Source: Pseudomonas oligotrophica
Lineage (GTDB): Bacteria > Pseudomonadota > Gammaproteobacteria > Pseudomonadales > Pseudomonadaceae
Direction of reading: 5' to 3'
Assembly (NCBI RefSeq): GCF_021726475.1
Contig: NZ_JAKJRU010000009.1
Location: 62,001 to 126,000 of the forward strand
DNA: 64,000 nt
The notes under the pieces were generated by a model. The model searched no databases. It saw only the letters and a list, made by a program, of their open reading frames with translations, and had not been told where the DNA came from. Within the stretch, counting starts at the first letter, position 1. Each line of letters starts with the position of its first letter. A program made the translations under genes and the position numbers. Below, piece after piece: positions 34,901 to 42,382 of this stretch.

Positions 34901-35557
34901 CAGGCGGGCGAGGCCTTCCTTCGCCTGCTTGGCGGCCTCGAAGGCGGCCTGGCCGAGGCGGCTGTAGAGGCCGGTATCGGTGAGCTTTTCCAGGAGAGTG
35001 CCGCGCTCGTTGTCGTCGGCCTTGAGGAAGGCGGCGAACTCGCTCTGCGCCAGCAGCACGGCGCGGGTGAACTGGGCCAGGGTCAGCCCCAGGCGGGCTT
35101 CGAGCAGCTCCCTGAACTCGCGTTTCTTGCCGCTGGCCAGCAGCGTGCCGCTGTCGAGATCCGTAAGGCTCTGGCTGCTGGCCTGCAGGCGGCCGTCGAT
35201 CCTCTCGCGGGCGCGCTTGACCTCCCAGCGTGCGCGGTAGCGGTGGCCGTCGACACCGACGAAATCCACCTCGGCGTAGCCACTGCCGCAGCCACGGCGC
35301 AGCAGGTTGCGCTCGTCGCCACCGCCGATCTCGGCATCCACCTCGGGCACCTTGTTCAGTGGCGACACGCCGTCCAGCCGCGGCGTGCTGCCGAACAGCG
35401 CCAGGCACAGGGCGTCGAGAATGGTGCTCTTGCCGGCGCCGGTAGGCCCGGTGATGGCGAACAGCCCGGCGCTGGCCAGGGGTTCCGCGCTGAAGTCGAT
35501 GACCTGCTCGCCGGCCAGCGAGGCCAGGTTCTTCAGGCGGATGGCGAGGATTCTCAT
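31904..35557 (-). CDS. sbcC: Exonuclease subunit SbcC
   Basis: A 1217-residue SMC-like/Rad50-type ATPase partner of SbcD that processes hairpins and protein-blocked DNA ends. Walker A is TGPTGAGKST near the N-terminus. Very long Gln/Glu/Arg-rich coiled coils surround a zinc hook at about residues 603-608 (GEPCPVCGSDEHPW, the CXXC). The signature motif LSGGETFLVSLALALGL and Walker B LFIDEGFGSLD are near the C-terminus. Its ATG overlaps the sbcD stop by 4 nt, so the pair is translationally coupled. The length is slightly above that of E. coli SbcC (1048), mostly from the coiled coil. No defects were seen. Confidence 0.96.
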   Translation of the reverse strand: MRILAIRLKNLASLAGEQVIDFSAEPLASAGLFAITGPTGAGKSTILDALCLALFGSTPRLDGVSPLNKVPEVDAEIGGGDERNLLRRGCGSGYAEVDFVGVDGHRYRARWEVKRARERIDGRLQASSQSLTDLDSGTLLASGKKREFRELLEARLGLTLAQFTRAVLLAQSEFAAFLKADDNERGTLLEKLTDTGLYSRLGQAAFEAAKQAKEGLARLEQQAGGLQPLEPEQREGLEKEHQAQLDALKALQQQLKALEAQRQWLAELERLQAERDAAQQQLQGAEDERENLAEARRILDLFEQLAPQRHRFLRLQDLGPLLDKAADSLARLQHEEQAVQQRLAELQSQCSAASGQLRSAEQARQDAEPRLVQARREEERLQHLNADLALIREESIQADAAASAGEATLKQLEQQQQRTAEQLAALAQPLETSAALQPLCAAWDGYRPRLQQAVQLAARLQQGQRELPALEAQAQAAETQQNVAREALDDLQRERDSDVGLAEQLARLHRQLDDWRQAERETEALRELWSQQRALEASRRELLDAATEQQAELDSLVPLGKQVRIDRDAAEQALTVTLAVLERQRLARSENVEALRAALVPGEPCPVCGSDEHPWQQTDALVASLARHDDSEAARAQQALQQQDQRLQELRDRHVALSTQLRQTQQRQGEVEVQLQALAPRLLALPAHSRLLEQPEAERSQWLQAQLTTLKGQITSASQRQQQLLALQQRSETLQQAWQAAREACVEATQRLARQRDALARDSQQLDEELAAFAELLPTEQLQRWREDPAQTFMQLDASIATRLQQLQAQAELAEELRQCEQRRSDEQLQQRHRQEKQASCSARLTEREKLLLACQQALRTSLGEQTSASAWQQQLDATIQAARQTQAGIDRQLNESKLGLTRLHSEQQNCRQRHAELQQERDVLQVELAAWRSAHPALDDATLAQLLQMDEALLAEARQRLQQNAETLTRCRERLDGCLNRLNVHKQQQAETPDTELLQQRHAEQLQQCEQAEQRCAETRAALLDDDKRRSQSQALLAQIDEARAEMQRWGRIAALIGSSDGGAFRKIAQAYNLDLLVQHANVQLRQLARRYRLKRGGSPLGLLVMDTEMGDELRSVHSLSGGETFLVSLALALGLASMASSKLRIESLFIDEGFGSLDPESLQIAMDALDSLQAQGRKVAVISHVAEMHERIPVQIQVQRQGNGQSGLKIVGAGG

Positions 35558-36789
35558 TGGTCATCTTCCTCATGGGCGAACTCGACCCGTTGCAGCAGCG
35601 TGGCGAAATCGTCCAGCGCCTGTTCATCCGCCGGGTTGCCGTACTGTTCTTCCCAGGCGCGGGCGAACAGTTCCTGCGGGCTGATCTGGTCGAGGCCGAG
35701 CAGCACTTCCGATTCCGTCTCGCCGCGTTTGCCGGCGTATTCGCTGGCGATGCGCACCAGTCGGCAGGCCTTGCCGGTTATCGCGCTTTCGATGCGCTGG
35801 CGCAGGTCCGGCAGCGGTTCGTCGAGCAGTACGCGTACCTCCAGCCAGGGCAGATGTTCGTCGAACAGGCCGGTGGGCGGCAGCGCCTCCAGCGCGGCGA
35901 TAACCTCGGTCAGCGGCGCACGGCCGATGCGGATCATCTCCACCGCGCGCGGTACCGCCAGGCTGTCGACCTGTTTCAGGGCCTCGCCATCGAGCTCGAC
36001 CAGCAGCACCTGATGCGGGTAATTGATCTCGGTGAAGGACAGCGGCAGCGGCGAGCCGCTGTAGCGGATGCGCGCCTGCCCGGCGACCTGCTGCGGCTTG
36101 TGCAGGTGGCCGAGGGCGACGTAGGCGACGGACTCGGGAAACAGGCTGGCCGGCAGGGCCTCGGCATTGCCAATAACGATATTGCGCTCGGACTCCTCCG
36201 ACACCGCGCCGCCGGCCATGTGCGCATGGCTCATGGCAACCAGTGCCTGGCCGGGCTGGCGTGCGGATTCGGCGGCGGCGATGAGGCGTTCATGCACCTG
36301 GCGAATGCCGGCCATGTAGTCGTCGCCCAGCGTCATTCCGGTGACCTCGGCCGGGCGCAGGAAGGGCAGGGTGAGGCACCAGGCGGCGGTGTTGCCAGCG
36401 GCGTCGTGCAGCGGCACCAGCAGCCGCTGGTGGTCGAGCTGGCCCTCGGCGACCCAGCTGATGCGGCCAACGGCATGGGCATTGAGGCGCTTCATCAGCG
36501 GCGCCGGCAGCTCGATGCGCCCGCCCGAGTCGTGGTTGCCGGCGATCATCACGATGTCCAGCTGCGGGAGCTTTTCGTGGGCGCGGACGATGAAGTCGTA
36601 GAGGCGTTCCTGGGCCTTGAGTGGCGGGTTGACCGTGTCGAACACGTCGCCGGCGATCAGCAGGGCGTCGGCGCGGTGGGCTACCAGCTGGTCGAGCAGC
36701 CAGGCGAGGAACTGCGCGTGTTCGTGGTCGCGGTCCTGGCCGTGGAGGGTCTGGCCGAGGTGCCAGTCGGAGGTGTGGATCAGGCGCAT
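35554..36789 (-). CDS. sbcD: Exonuclease subunit SbcD
   Basis: A 411-residue Mre11-type metallophosphoesterase nuclease. Metal-binding motifs are intact: TSDWHLGQ (residues 6-13), AGDVFDT, AGNHDS and AMSHAHMAGG, with a further H in ALGHLHKPQ. With SbcC it cleaves DNA hairpins and trims double-strand ends. The C-terminal region ends in an acidic tail (EFAHEEDDQ). The upstream 960 bp are free of convincing genes and packed with repeats, so the sbcDC promoter lies near 36790-36880. The two genes form a complete operon. Confidence 0.95.
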   Translation of the reverse strand: MRLIHTSDWHLGQTLHGQDRDHEHAQFLAWLLDQLVAHRADALLIAGDVFDTVNPPLKAQERLYDFIVRAHEKLPQLDIVMIAGNHDSGGRIELPAPLMKRLNAHAVGRISWVAEGQLDHQRLLVPLHDAAGNTAAWCLTLPFLRPAEVTGMTLGDDYMAGIRQVHERLIAAAESARQPGQALVAMSHAHMAGGAVSEESERNIVIGNAEALPASLFPESVAYVALGHLHKPQQVAGQARIRYSGSPLPLSFTEINYPHQVLLVELDGEALKQVDSLAVPRAVEMIRIGRAPLTEVIAALEALPPTGLFDEHLPWLEVRVLLDEPLPDLRQRIESAITGKACRLVRIASEYAGKRGETESEVLLGLDQISPQELFARAWEEQYGNPADEQALDDFATLLQRVEFAHEEDDQ

Positions 36790-36879
36790 GGGCTCAGGCT
36801 CATTGTCTGCGGGCGCCGCGGCGTACCGCTGGCGAGGGATGTGCTGCGGGTGGTTGCGTCGGTCGCCGCATCCATGTGG

Positions 36880-37365
36880 CTCACCTGCGCAACGATTTCA
36901 CTCACCCTCCTGGGGAAGCGGGTGTTGCCTGCTAGGCCGTGCATGGAAAAGCGAAAGGCAAATCCAACAAACAAAGCGAGGCGAAGCGAAGCCAGCCGCT
37001 GTTCCGTCAGGCAACTCGGACTCTCTTCCCCTTCAGGAGGCCGAACGCAGGCGTTGCGTAGGGGGGCGCGAGGCATGGACGCCGAGCGAGGAACGAAGGG
37101 GCAGGGACGCCCCTTCGTGACGTACCCCCGGAGCGGCGCCGGAGTGAGGGAAGTCTGGGCGCGCAGCGGCCAGACCCGGATGTCGGGGTCGCCTTCTCTT
37201 TGGTTACTTTCTCTTGGCGAGACAAGAGAAAGTGACGCGCCGTGCAAGGCGCAACCTATAGGCAGGGCCGAGAAACGCGCCGCGTCTAACCCAAGCGGGA
37301 GTGCCACCCCCGGTGGAAAACGCTGCGCGGTTTTCCACCCTACGGTTTCCTCCGCGAGCGGAAAA
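36880..37365. repeat. Dispersed-repeat-like region with an 11-bp hairpin
   Basis: This part of the 960-bp sbcD upstream gap holds no convincing gene. It includes a perfect 11-bp inverted repeat, ACTTTCTCTTG (37206-37216) and CAAGAGAAAGT (37223-37233) with a 6-nt loop, and a GGTGGAAAA...TTTTCCACC palindrome at about 37314-37346 of the type repeated elsewhere in the window. A small reading frame across it (37007-37225) looks like the recurring spurious proteins that come with such repeats in pseudomonads and xanthomonads. I take it as a non-coding mobile or dispersed element. Confidence 0.5.
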
Positions 37366-37448
37366 AGTAGGTCGGCGTTCAGCGCGCAGGTGGTACGTCG
37401 GGCCGGGGAAAGCCTGGCGTGCCGATAGTGGGCTCCGTGCCCGGTCTC

Positions 37449-37740
37449 TTCGCGGTCAAGACCGCTCCCACTCGGGGGCAGCAGCCTTTCGCGGTCAAGA
37501 CCGCTCCCACTCGGGGGCAGCGGCCTTTCGCGGTCAAGACCGCTCCCATTCGGGGGCAGCGGCCTTTCGCGGTCAAGACCGCTCCCACTCGGGGGCAGCG
37601 GCCTTTCGCGGTCAAGACCGCACCCACTCGGGGGCAGAGGCCTGTCGCGGTCAAGACCGCTCCCACTCGGGGGCAGCGGCCTTTCGCGGTCGAGACCGCT
37701 CCTACATGGAGGCAGCGGCCCTTCACGGTCACGACCACCC
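37449..37740. repeat. Tandem array of a 39-bp REP-like element (7 full copies plus a partial)
   Basis: Units begin at 37449, 37488, 37527, 37566, 37605, 37644 and 37683, exactly 39 bp apart, with a degenerate eighth from 37722. Each holds the palindrome GCGGTCAAGACCGC followed by a TCCCACTCGGGGGCAG-type tail. The unit is 13 codons long, so both strands stay open and give artefactual repetitive peptides. The core also occurs singly near 55293. Copies 1-6 are nearly identical; copy 7 has diverged. The array ends 11 bp from the WYL regulator stop. Confidence 0.9.
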
Positions 37741-37750
37741 TCACTAACCC

Positions 37751-38623
37751 TCACGAGTACAACCACCCCTTCAACGCCTGCAGATTCCCCACCTGCAGCT
37801 GCTGCGCCGCCGCATTGGCCTGCACGGTGTTCGGGTCGATGCCGAAGCGTTGCAGCACGTACTGCACCAGTGCGCCACGGGTCTCCACCGGCAGGTGGCC
37901 GTCGAGCATGCCGAAATCCGCCTCGATGATCGCCTTCTGTGCCGGGCTCAGCCGCGCATCCGGCTCGATCAGCACCGTCACCGGCGTGTTCCACGCCGCA
38001 TCCTGCTCGCGGGTGTGTTCGCTTTCGTCCATCAGGTCCGGCTCGCCGCGGAAGCGGCTGAGCACGAAGTCGCGGTACGCGCGGTTCTTCTCGCAGTAGG
38101 CCCGCACATGCCAGCGCATGCCGGTGAAGACCAGCGTGTGCGGCGCCATCACGCGGATCTCCACCTCCGGGTTGGCCAGCGAGACGTACTCGCTCTCCAG
38201 CCGCAGCCCCTCGCGGCAAGCCTGCAGGATCGGCCGCAGCACCTCGGGGCGGATGCTGCGGTCCGGCACCTGCAGCACTTCCGTATGTGCATAGGCCAGC
38301 GCCAGGCCCTCGATGTGCGGGGCGCGCACGCGGTTCTGGTCGAGCAGGTGCAGGTAGGCGCTGGCGCTGCCGTCGATGAACAGCGGGCGGAAGGTCTTGC
38401 TCGGCTTGTAGCCCTTCAGGTGGCGGTCATATGTCAGGTTTTTCGGCGCATGTTCGTTCAGGTAGGTGTTGATGTCCTTCGACGCCTGCTGGCGGCTGAT
38501 GCCGAAGCTCTGCATCAGGTGGCCGGTGGTCAGGCGGCCTTCCCACCAGGCGACCGTCTCGATCAGGCGGTAGCGAAGGGCGAGGTCCCAGCGGATGTGG
38601 CTGATCGACTGTTTGCGTTTCAT
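37751..38623 (-). CDS. WYL-domain transcriptional regulator (CapW/BrxR type)
   Basis: A 290-residue regulator. Residues about 10-75 form a winged helix (LALRYRLIETVAWWEGRLT, then FGISRQQASKDINTYL), followed by a WYL domain (about 120-195, with SEYVSLANPEVEIRVMAPHTLVF and RWHVRAYCEKNRAYRDFVLSRF) and a C-terminal WCX-like region. The layout and size match CapW/BrxR regulators that repress CBASS and BREX defence operons. None of those genes is present; neighbours are sbcDC, the REP array and a small ORF. A perfect palindrome at 38647-38664, just upstream of the start, is a candidate self-operator. An alternative TTG start lies 6 nt earlier. The ligand of the WYL domain is unknown. Confidence 0.83.
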   Translation of the reverse strand: MKRKQSISHIRWDLALRYRLIETVAWWEGRLTTGHLMQSFGISRQQASKDINTYLNEHAPKNLTYDRHLKGYKPSKTFRPLFIDGSASAYLHLLDQNRVRAPHIEGLALAYAHTEVLQVPDRSIRPEVLRPILQACREGLRLESEYVSLANPEVEIRVMAPHTLVFTGMRWHVRAYCEKNRAYRDFVLSRFRGEPDLMDESEHTREQDAAWNTPVTVLIEPDARLSPAQKAIIEADFGMLDGHLPVETRGALVQYVLQRFGIDPNTVQANAAAQQLQVGNLQALKGWLYS

Positions 38624-38646
38624 GCGCAACCTGCTCCAAAAGCTTA

Positions 38647-38664
38647 CATGCCCCTGTAGGCATG
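38647..38664. promoter_or_regulatory. Palindrome upstream of the WYL regulator, candidate operator
   Basis: CATGCC at 38647-38652 and GGCATG at 38659-38664 are perfect inverted arms around CCTGTA, 24 bp upstream of the regulator's ATG. Dimeric CapW/BrxR-type proteins bind such sites to repress their own transcription. It also lies between that gene and the rightward small ORF at 38738, so it could control both. Confidence 0.45.
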
Positions 38665-38737
38665 CTCGACGTGTCGTCGGACGCTACATATATTCCAGGG
38701 GTCTTTCAAGCCGATGGATGCCGAGGAGGGTATGCCC

Positions 38738-38827
38738 ATGCTGCTGCAGGCTCTGGTGGTTTCGACGCTGGCAGTGCTGGCGATGGTGTTGCTGGCCTGG
38801 CTCGCCTATGGCGAGCCCCGGCATTGA
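38738..38827 (+). CDS. Possible 29-residue membrane peptide
   Basis: A 29-codon frame starting LLQALVVSTLAVLAMVLLAW and ending in GEPRH. It is a single hydrophobic helix with a short polar tail. GAGGAGG lies about 8 nt before the ATG at 38738, a strong ribosome binding site for such a short frame; an in-frame ATG at 38732 is too close to it. Small single-span proteins of this sort are often missed. It is divergent from the WYL regulator. No homologue or function is recognised. Confidence 0.5.
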   Translation: MLLQALVVSTLAVLAMVLLAWLAYGEPRH

Positions 38828-38946
38828 TGCGGGCGGCGGCGGGCCAATGTGACAGCAGGACGAATCCGCCCTGCTTCCCGATGAACGGTGTGAATCTCCG
38901 AGTCCGCGGCAGGGTCTTTGTGACAGGCTCACCTTCGAGATGCTCC

Positions 38947-39162
38947 ATGAAGACGCTGTCCCGGCATTTGGCTGACAACTTCTCCTCGCAGTACAACACC
39001 CGTGTCGAACCGCAGCCCGATGGCTATCTGGTGGTGCGCGTCGGCTACCCGCTGAACGGGACCGAGGCCACGCGGGTCATGGCCGATCGGCAGGTGCAGA
39101 ACACCCTGCTGGTGGAAACCATCCTCGAAGACATCCGCAACGAACTCGCCCGCCCTCACTGA
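38947..39162 (+). CDS. Hypothetical small cytosolic protein (71 aa)
   Basis: A 71-residue protein starting MKTLSRHLADNFSSQYNTRV, with a central beta-like VEPQPDGYLVVRVGYPLNG and a C-terminal helix [17 protein letters not shown]. There is no signal peptide or membrane segment. The ribosome binding site is weak, so expression level is doubtful, but the composition is protein-like and the frame differs from the repeat-rich sequence before it. Its stop overlaps the end of the convergent sensor kinase gene. Function not recognised. Confidence 0.6.
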   Translation: MKTLSRHLADNFSSQYNTRVEPQPDGYLVVRVGYPLNGTEATRVMADRQVQNTLLVETILEDIRNELARPH

Positions 39163-40499
39163 TCAACCGTAGCGCGCGCCTGCCGCCCCGGCAGTGGCAG
39201 CGTGACGCGCACCCGCAGGCCGCCCAGCGGGCCCTGCGCCAGTTCCCAGTCGCCGTGCCAGGCGGCCACGATGTCGCCGACGATGCTCAGCCCCAGCCCG
39301 TGCCCCTGGGCGTGCTCGTCCAGCCGAGCGCCGCGGGCCAGGGCCTGTTCGCGGCGCTCGGCGGGAATGCCCGGGCCGTCGTCGTCGACCAGCAGCAGGT
39401 AGCCGTCGGCATGGCGCTCGATACGCAGGCGCACCTGGCCGGCGGCCCATTTGCAGGCGTTGTCCAGCAGGTTGCCGAGCAGTTCGAGCATGTCCTCGCG
39501 GTCCCACGGCAGGCGGCAGCCCGGCGGTGCCTGCCAGCGCAGGTCCAGGCCCGGGCGGTGGATGGTGGCGAGGGTGTCGAACAAGGCCGGCAGCTCGGCA
39601 TCGCAGTCGAAATGCCCGCCGGGCAGCACCTCCCCGGCCAGTCGCGCGCGGCCAAGTTCGCGGCTGACACGCTGCTGGATCTGCCCCAGTTGCTCTTCCA
39701 GCGCGGCGCGCAGTTGCGGGTGGGCGGCCAGCTCCTCGCGCTCGAGCAGGCTGGTGAGCACTGCCAGCGGCGTCTTCAGCGCGTGGCCGAGGTTGCCCAG
39801 GGCGTTGCGCGAGCGCTTGAGGGTTTCGTCGGTATGCAGCAGCAGGTGGTTGATCTGCTCGACCAGCGGCTGCAGCTCCAGCGGCACGTCGCCTTCGAGC
39901 TGCTGGCGCTGGCCCTGCTGCAACTGGGCGATCTGCCGGCGGGCGCGCTCCAGCGGGTGCAGCGCCAGGCTCACCGCGTAGCGCTGCAGCAGCAGGAATA
40001 CCAGCAGGGCCATGCCGACCAGGCCCAGGCCGCTCAGGCGCACCCGGGCGAAGCTGTCGAGCACCGGCGTGTAGTCCTGCGCCACGCTGATGACGATGGC
40101 CTGGCCCTCGCGCTGGTAGTGCGCGGTATAGGCGAGCAGGCGCTGGTCCCGTGGGCCGGCGAGCAGTTCGGGTGCCAGGCCGGGCGCCTCGGGCCAGGCG
40201 GGGCTGGCATCCCACAGCGAACGCGAGCGCCAGGTCTGCCCGGGCAGCTGGATCAGGAAGTAGTGGCCGGAGAAGGCCCGGTGGTAGCGCGGGTTGAGCC
40301 GCTGGATGTCGAGTTTCATGCCCTCGCTGCCGCGTACCACGGCCAGCAGCAGGCCTTCGGTTTCCTCGCGCAGGTCGGTCTCCAAGCTGCGCTTGAGGCC
40401 TGCCTCGAACAGCCAGAGGCTGGTCTGCAGCAGCACCAGGCCGACGATCACCAGGATCGCCACCAGGCCGAGGCTGAGGCTGCGCTGGATGGACCTCAC
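39156..40499 (-). CDS. bqsS: Sensor histidine kinase, BqsS-like
   Basis: A 447-residue membrane kinase whose GTG start overlaps the regulator's stop (GTGA). A first helix ([21 protein letters not shown]) leads to a periplasmic sensor region with R44-E-E-T-E48, the RExxE motif shown to bind Fe(II) in P. aeruginosa BqsS. A second helix ([20 protein letters not shown]) and HAMP-like linker follow, then the H-box [14 protein letters not shown]-box [14 protein letters not shown] and G-boxes DDDGPGIP and [10 protein letters not shown] longer reading frame extends further upstream on this strand but its first part is antisense-like to the regulator and not protein. Two PepSY genes head this operon. 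Confidence 0.82.
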   Translation of the reverse strand: MRSIQRSLSLGLVAILVIVGLVLLQTSLWLFEAGLKRSLETDLREETEGLLLAVVRGSEGMKLDIQRLNPRYHRAFSGHYFLIQLPGQTWRSRSLWDASPAWPEAPGLAPELLAGPRDQRLLAYTAHYQREGQAIVISVAQDYTPVLDSFARVRLSGLGLVGMALLVFLLLQRYAVSLALHPLERARRQIAQLQQGQRQQLEGDVPLELQPLVEQINHLLLHTDETLKRSRNALGNLGHALKTPLAVLTSLLEREELAAHPQLRAALEEQLGQIQQRVSRELGRARLAGEVLPGGHFDCDAELPALFDTLATIHRPGLDLRWQAPPGCRLPWDREDMLELLGNLLDNACKWAAGQVRLRIERHADGYLLLVDDDGPGIPAERREQALARGARLDEHAQGHGLGLSIVGDIVAAWHGDWELAQGPLGGLRVRVTLPLPGRQARATVDQ

Positions 40500-41161
40500 G
40501 AGGCGGCGCCGAAGCAGTAGCCCTGGCCGCGGCGGGTCTGGATCAGCTCGCGGCCGAGCTTGCCGCGTAGGCGGTTGATGTGCACCTCGATGACGTTCGA
40601 GTCGCGCTCGGTCTCGCCGTCGTAGAGGTGCTCGGCCAGCTGCGACTTGGACAGCACCTGGCCGGGGTGCAGCATGAAGTAGCGCAGCAGGCGGAACTCG
40701 CCGGCGGTCAGCTCGATGTCCTCGCCGTTGCGCCGGCAGCTCTGCCGCGCCTCGTCCAGCGCCAGGCCACCGGCCTCTAGCAGCGGCTGGTTGGCCAGCC
40801 CGTGGGCGCGGCGCAGCAACGCCTGCACGCGCAGCAGCAGCTCCTCGGGGTGGAAGGGCTTGGTCAGGTAGTCGTCGGCGCCGGCCTTGAGCCCGTCGAT
40901 GCGCTCGGCCCAGGAGCCGCGCGCGGTGAGGATCAGCACCGGTGTGGCCAGGCCGCGGGCGCGCCAGGCGCGCAGCACCTCGAGCCCGGGTTTGCCGGGC
41001 AGGCCGAGGTCGAGAATGATCAGGTCGTAGGGCTCGCTGCTGCCCTGGTAGTCGGCGTCGCGGCCGTCGGCCAGCCAGTCGGTGGCGTAGCCCTGGCGGT
41101 TGAGGCTGGCGACCAGCTCGTCGGCCAGCGGGACATTGTCTTCGACGACCAGCAGGCGCAT
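40496..41161 (-). CDS. bqsR: OmpR-family response regulator, BqsR-like
   Basis: A 221-residue response regulator. The receiver domain has the acidic pocket VVEDN, phosphoacceptor D51 (IILDLGLPG), the Thr of ILTARGS and the Lys of [13 protein letters not shown]. The winged-helix domain ends in [31 protein letters not shown]. The start ATG overlaps the stop of the upstream PepSY gene by one base (TGATG). It should act with the adjacent sensor kinase. Orthology to BqsR/CarR of P. aeruginosa, which responds to Fe(II) and Ca2+, is inferred from sequence resemblance as remembered and from the sensor's RExxE motif. Confidence 0.85.
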   Translation of the reverse strand: MRLLVVEDNVPLADELVASLNRQGYATDWLADGRDADYQGSSEPYDLIILDLGLPGKPGLEVLRAWRARGLATPVLILTARGSWAERIDGLKAGADDYLTKPFHPEELLLRVQALLRRAHGLANQPLLEAGGLALDEARQSCRRNGEDIELTAGEFRLLRYFMLHPGQVLSKSQLAEHLYDGETERDSNVIEVHINRLRGKLGRELIQTRRGQGYCFGAAS

Positions 41162-41469
41162 CAGTCCACCTCGTCCTTGAGCACCTCTCCGGTGCGGGCG
41201 TCGAGCTCAAGCTCGCGGGCGACGCCGCCGCGGGTCAGGAGCTCGATCTCGTATACGTAGCGACCATGCTCCTCCTCCAGCTCGGCTTCGAGCAGACGCG
41301 CTCCGGGGTGCCGCGCCAGCGCGCTGTCGAGCAGCCCGTCGAGCGGCAGGATAAGCCCTTCGCGGCGCAGCCGCAGGGCCTCGTCCTGGTCCAGGTCGCG
41401 GCTCGCCGCCGGGGTGGCGGCGAGCAGCAGGACCAGCGGCATCGTGCAGAGGAGGAGGGTGGCGCGCAT
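41161..41469 (-). CDS. PepSY-domain periplasmic protein (second of pair)
   Basis: A 102-residue exported protein with a signal peptide ([23 protein letters not shown]) and one PepSY domain ([30 protein letters not shown], then [14 protein letters not shown]). The acidic clusters could bind cations. It begins at the stop of the first PepSY gene (one-base overlap) and ends at the start of the response regulator gene, so all four genes are translationally coupled. In related systems small PepSY proteins work with metal- or Ca2+-sensing regulators. It is about 45% identical by eye to its neighbour, indicating tandem duplication. Confidence 0.8.
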   Translation of the reverse strand: MRATLLLCTMPLVLLLAATPAASRDLDQDEALRLRREGLILPLDGLLDSALARHPGARLLEAELEEEHGRYVYEIELLTRGGVARELELDARTGEVLKDEVD

Positions 41470-41777
41470 CAGTCGTCCTGCTGGTCCTTGAGTACTTCGC
41501 CGGTCTTGGCGTCGAGTTCCAGGTCCCATTGCACACCTTTGTCGTCGCGCAGTTCAACCTGGTAGATGTAGCGGCCGTAGTTCTCTTCCAGCTCGGTCTC
41601 CTCGACCTTGGCGCCCGGGTGCTTGGCCAGCGCCGCCTCGTTGAGCTTCTCGAAGGACTGGATGGTGCCGGCGTCACGCAGCTGCAGCGCCTCGTCCGGG
41701 CCGAGGTCGCGGGCCATGGCCAGGTTGGCGGTGAGGGCCAGGGCAGCGGCAGTCATCAGCGTAGCGAAGGTTTTCAT
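41469..41777 (-). CDS. PepSY-domain periplasmic protein (first of pair)
   Basis: A 102-residue exported protein with a signal peptide (MKTFATLMTAAALALTANLAMA) and one PepSY domain (KLNEAALAKHPGAKVEETELEENYGRYIYQVEL, then LELDAKTGEVLKDQQDD). The first gene of the four-gene PepSY-PepSY-regulator-kinase operon. The ATG is preceded by GGAG (CACGGAGATCC, about 10 nt upstream). Mature protein is acidic. Its downstream neighbour is a divergent copy of the same domain. Confidence 0.82.
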   Translation of the reverse strand: MKTFATLMTAAALALTANLAMARDLGPDEALQLRDAGTIQSFEKLNEAALAKHPGAKVEETELEENYGRYIYQVELRDDKGVQWDLELDAKTGEVLKDQQDD

Positions 41778-41936
41778 GGGGTGGATCTCCGTGGTTGGTT
41801 GGGACGCTTCGAAGGCTACCGGGCATCGCTTAAATCAAGCTGAATGGGCCTGCGGGCTCGACAATGCCGGCGTAGCTGCCAGCATTACCGGTGGCTGCGC
41901 AGTCCCCCGGCAGCCTGGCTCCGACGGAGACCCGCC

Positions 41937-42302
41937 ATGACCTCCATGCCCCTGGCCGCCTTGCTCGCGGTCCTGCTCGTCGCCCCGGCCGCCGATGCCG
42001 AGGACCTGCTCAAGACGCCTGGCGAAGGGGCGCCGCCGGCGCTGCCCGAGGAGTCGCTGGAGCCGCTGCAGTCGGCGCCTGTGATCCAGGCCGAAGGGCG
42101 GATCGAGCGCATCGACCGCGATCGCGGCACCCTGAGCATCGCCCATGACGCGGTACCGGCGCTCGGCTGGGCGGCCGGCAGCCGGCGCTTCCACGTCATC
42201 GCCGAGCAGCTCGACGGCCTGCGGGCCGGCGACGAGGTGCGGTTCACCTTCCAGGGCCAGGGCGACGCGGCGGCGATCGTCGGTATCGAACCGCGACGCT
42301 GA
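41937..42302 (+). CDS. Exported CusF-like copper-binding protein
   Basis: A 121-residue protein with a signal peptide (MPLAALLAVLLVAPAADA), a Pro/Glu-rich linker and a C-terminal OB-like domain with the CusF_Ec pattern: QAEGRIERIDRDRGTLSIAHDAVPALGWAAGSRRFHV, then LRAGDEVRFTFQGQ. The His and Trp of CusF-type Cu(I)/Ag(I) sites can be matched (AHDAVPALGW), but the two Met of classical CusF are absent, so metal affinity may be altered. GGAGA lies 7 nt before the ATG. It is divergent from the PepSY operon with a shared promoter gap of about 160 bp. Confidence 0.75.
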   Translation: MTSMPLAALLAVLLVAPAADAEDLLKTPGEGAPPALPEESLEPLQSAPVIQAEGRIERIDRDRGTLSIAHDAVPALGWAAGSRRFHVIAEQLDGLRAGDEVRFTFQGQGDAAAIVGIEPRR

Positions 42303-42382
42303 ACCCGCGCGGACGACGGCTACGCTGCGGCTGGCGCCCGCCTGCAGGTATCATCGCCGCCCCGATTGCCCGTTGCGCCGCC

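Noticed and set aside
37007-37225. 72-codon minus-strand frame in the sbcD upstream gap
   Set aside because: Low-complexity, Arg/Pro/Ser-rich, matches the kind of spurious protein that accompanies dispersed repeats; frame lies in repeat DNA.
37449-37740. CRISPR array
   Set aside because: Repeats are contiguous with a 39-bp period and no unique spacers between them; the units are REP palindromes.
37419-38099. Plus-strand reading frame of 226 codons with a repeated FAVKTAPTRGQRP peptide
   Set aside because: It arises from the 39-bp (13-codon) tandem repeat and then runs antisense to the WYL regulator; no ribosome site or family match.
39156-41210. 684-codon minus-strand frame as one giant sensor protein
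   Set aside because: Its first ~237 codons are an Arg-rich out-of-frame reading of the response regulator gene. The real kinase starts at GTG 40499, overlapping the regulator stop.
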